This document shows, piece after piece, positions 63,169-63,320 of a stretch of 63,320 nucleotides of DNA. Source of the DNA: an uncultured Geobacteraceae bacterium (GTDB lineage Bacteria > Desulfobacterota > Desulfuromonadia > Geobacterales > Pseudopelobacteraceae); the NCBI GenBank assembly GCA_903876875.1, contig CAIRBT010000107.1:1-63320 (forward strand), in the 5' to 3' direction. The first letter of the stretch is position 1. Every line of letters begins with the position of its first letter. A program made the translations under genes and the position numbers. Under the pieces are notes generated by a model. It was given only the letters and a program-made list of their open reading frames with translations, ran no database searches and was not told where the DNA came from.

Positions 63169-63320
63169 TCAGAGGCATAAAAATTCCGGGGTGGATTCCG
63201 GGGAGAGTTGAGAACAGGCTTCACCTGCTCTTTGTCTGAAACCGGATACATATGCCATTTTTTCTATCTCCAGTATGCTTGTGGCCTCTTCGTCAAATAG
63301 TTGGTTTTTGTTATGTACAG
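63169..63320 (-). CDS. C-terminal end of an unidentified protein
   Basis: The last 49 residues of a minus-strand frame that enters from the right edge: VHNKNQLFDEEATSILEIEK, then MAYVSGFRQRAGEACSQLSP and ESTPEFLCL with a stop at 63171-63169. The residue mix looks coding, but no family is recognisable from this short piece. It converges with the propeller lipoprotein gene, 46 nt away. Confidence 0.45.
   Translation of the reverse strand, partial: VHNKNQLFDEEATSILEIEKMAYVSGFRQRAGEACSQLSPESTPEFLCL

Overview
The window looks like a chromosomal segment of a Geobacter-type bacterium (Desulfuromonadales/Geobacteraceae). The evidence is the gene order lysC-tsaE-CBS-nnr-acpS-pdxJ-glmM-cdaA-folP-ftsH, an Mvh/Hdr-type NiFe hydrogenase, and a dense block of very large multiheme c-type cytochromes. 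The genus is inferred from content; no rRNA or other marker is present.

Left part (1-18.4 kb): the end of an Rpn/PD-(D/E)XK nuclease-type gene, small conserved genes (UPF0270, an ABM-domain monooxygenase), an SDR remnant, an ABC-2 exporter pair, a 1391-aa SNF2 helicase, aroF, cheV, trpE, a MATE transporter, and a seven-gene operon for a NiFe hydrogenase with HdrA and MvhD. Between cheV and aroF lies what looks like a complete translational attenuator: a 28-codon leader peptide with 11 aromatic residues, mutually exclusive stems and an intrinsic terminator.

Middle (18.6-28.9 kb, all minus strand): a tight housekeeping operon for aspartate-family amino acids, t6A tRNA modification, NAD(P)HX repair, phosphopantetheinylation, PLP, peptidoglycan precursor, c-di-AMP, folate and FtsH. 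No ybbR/cdaR gene lies between glmM and cdaA.

Right part (29.5-63.3 kb): two divergent surface-protein operons around a regulatory hub at 34.6-35.3 kb. Leftward, a consensus sigma70 promoter and a GEMM-I cyclic-dinucleotide riboswitch with a terminator lead into an RHS/YD-repeat protein, a YD/Ig-like/dockerin protein and a lipoprotein. Rightward, a candidate sigma54 promoter leads into a beta-barrel porin, a 5-heme lipoprotein and a ~12-heme lipoprotein (an order like Geobacter extBCD). These are followed by an NHL/Ig-like/dockerin protein, a second lipoprotein of the same family, and five giant cytochromes (27, 27, 37, 11 and ~12 candidate hemes), the last two fused to adhesin-like N-termini. 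In both operons the dockerin-bearing protein is followed directly by a paralogous lipoprotein that I suggest is cohesin-like. The right half therefore reads as an extracellular electron-transfer and surface-assembly locus, at least one arm of which is under second-messenger control. Several dispersed palindromic repeats and one 120-bp inverted-repeat element lie in the spacers.
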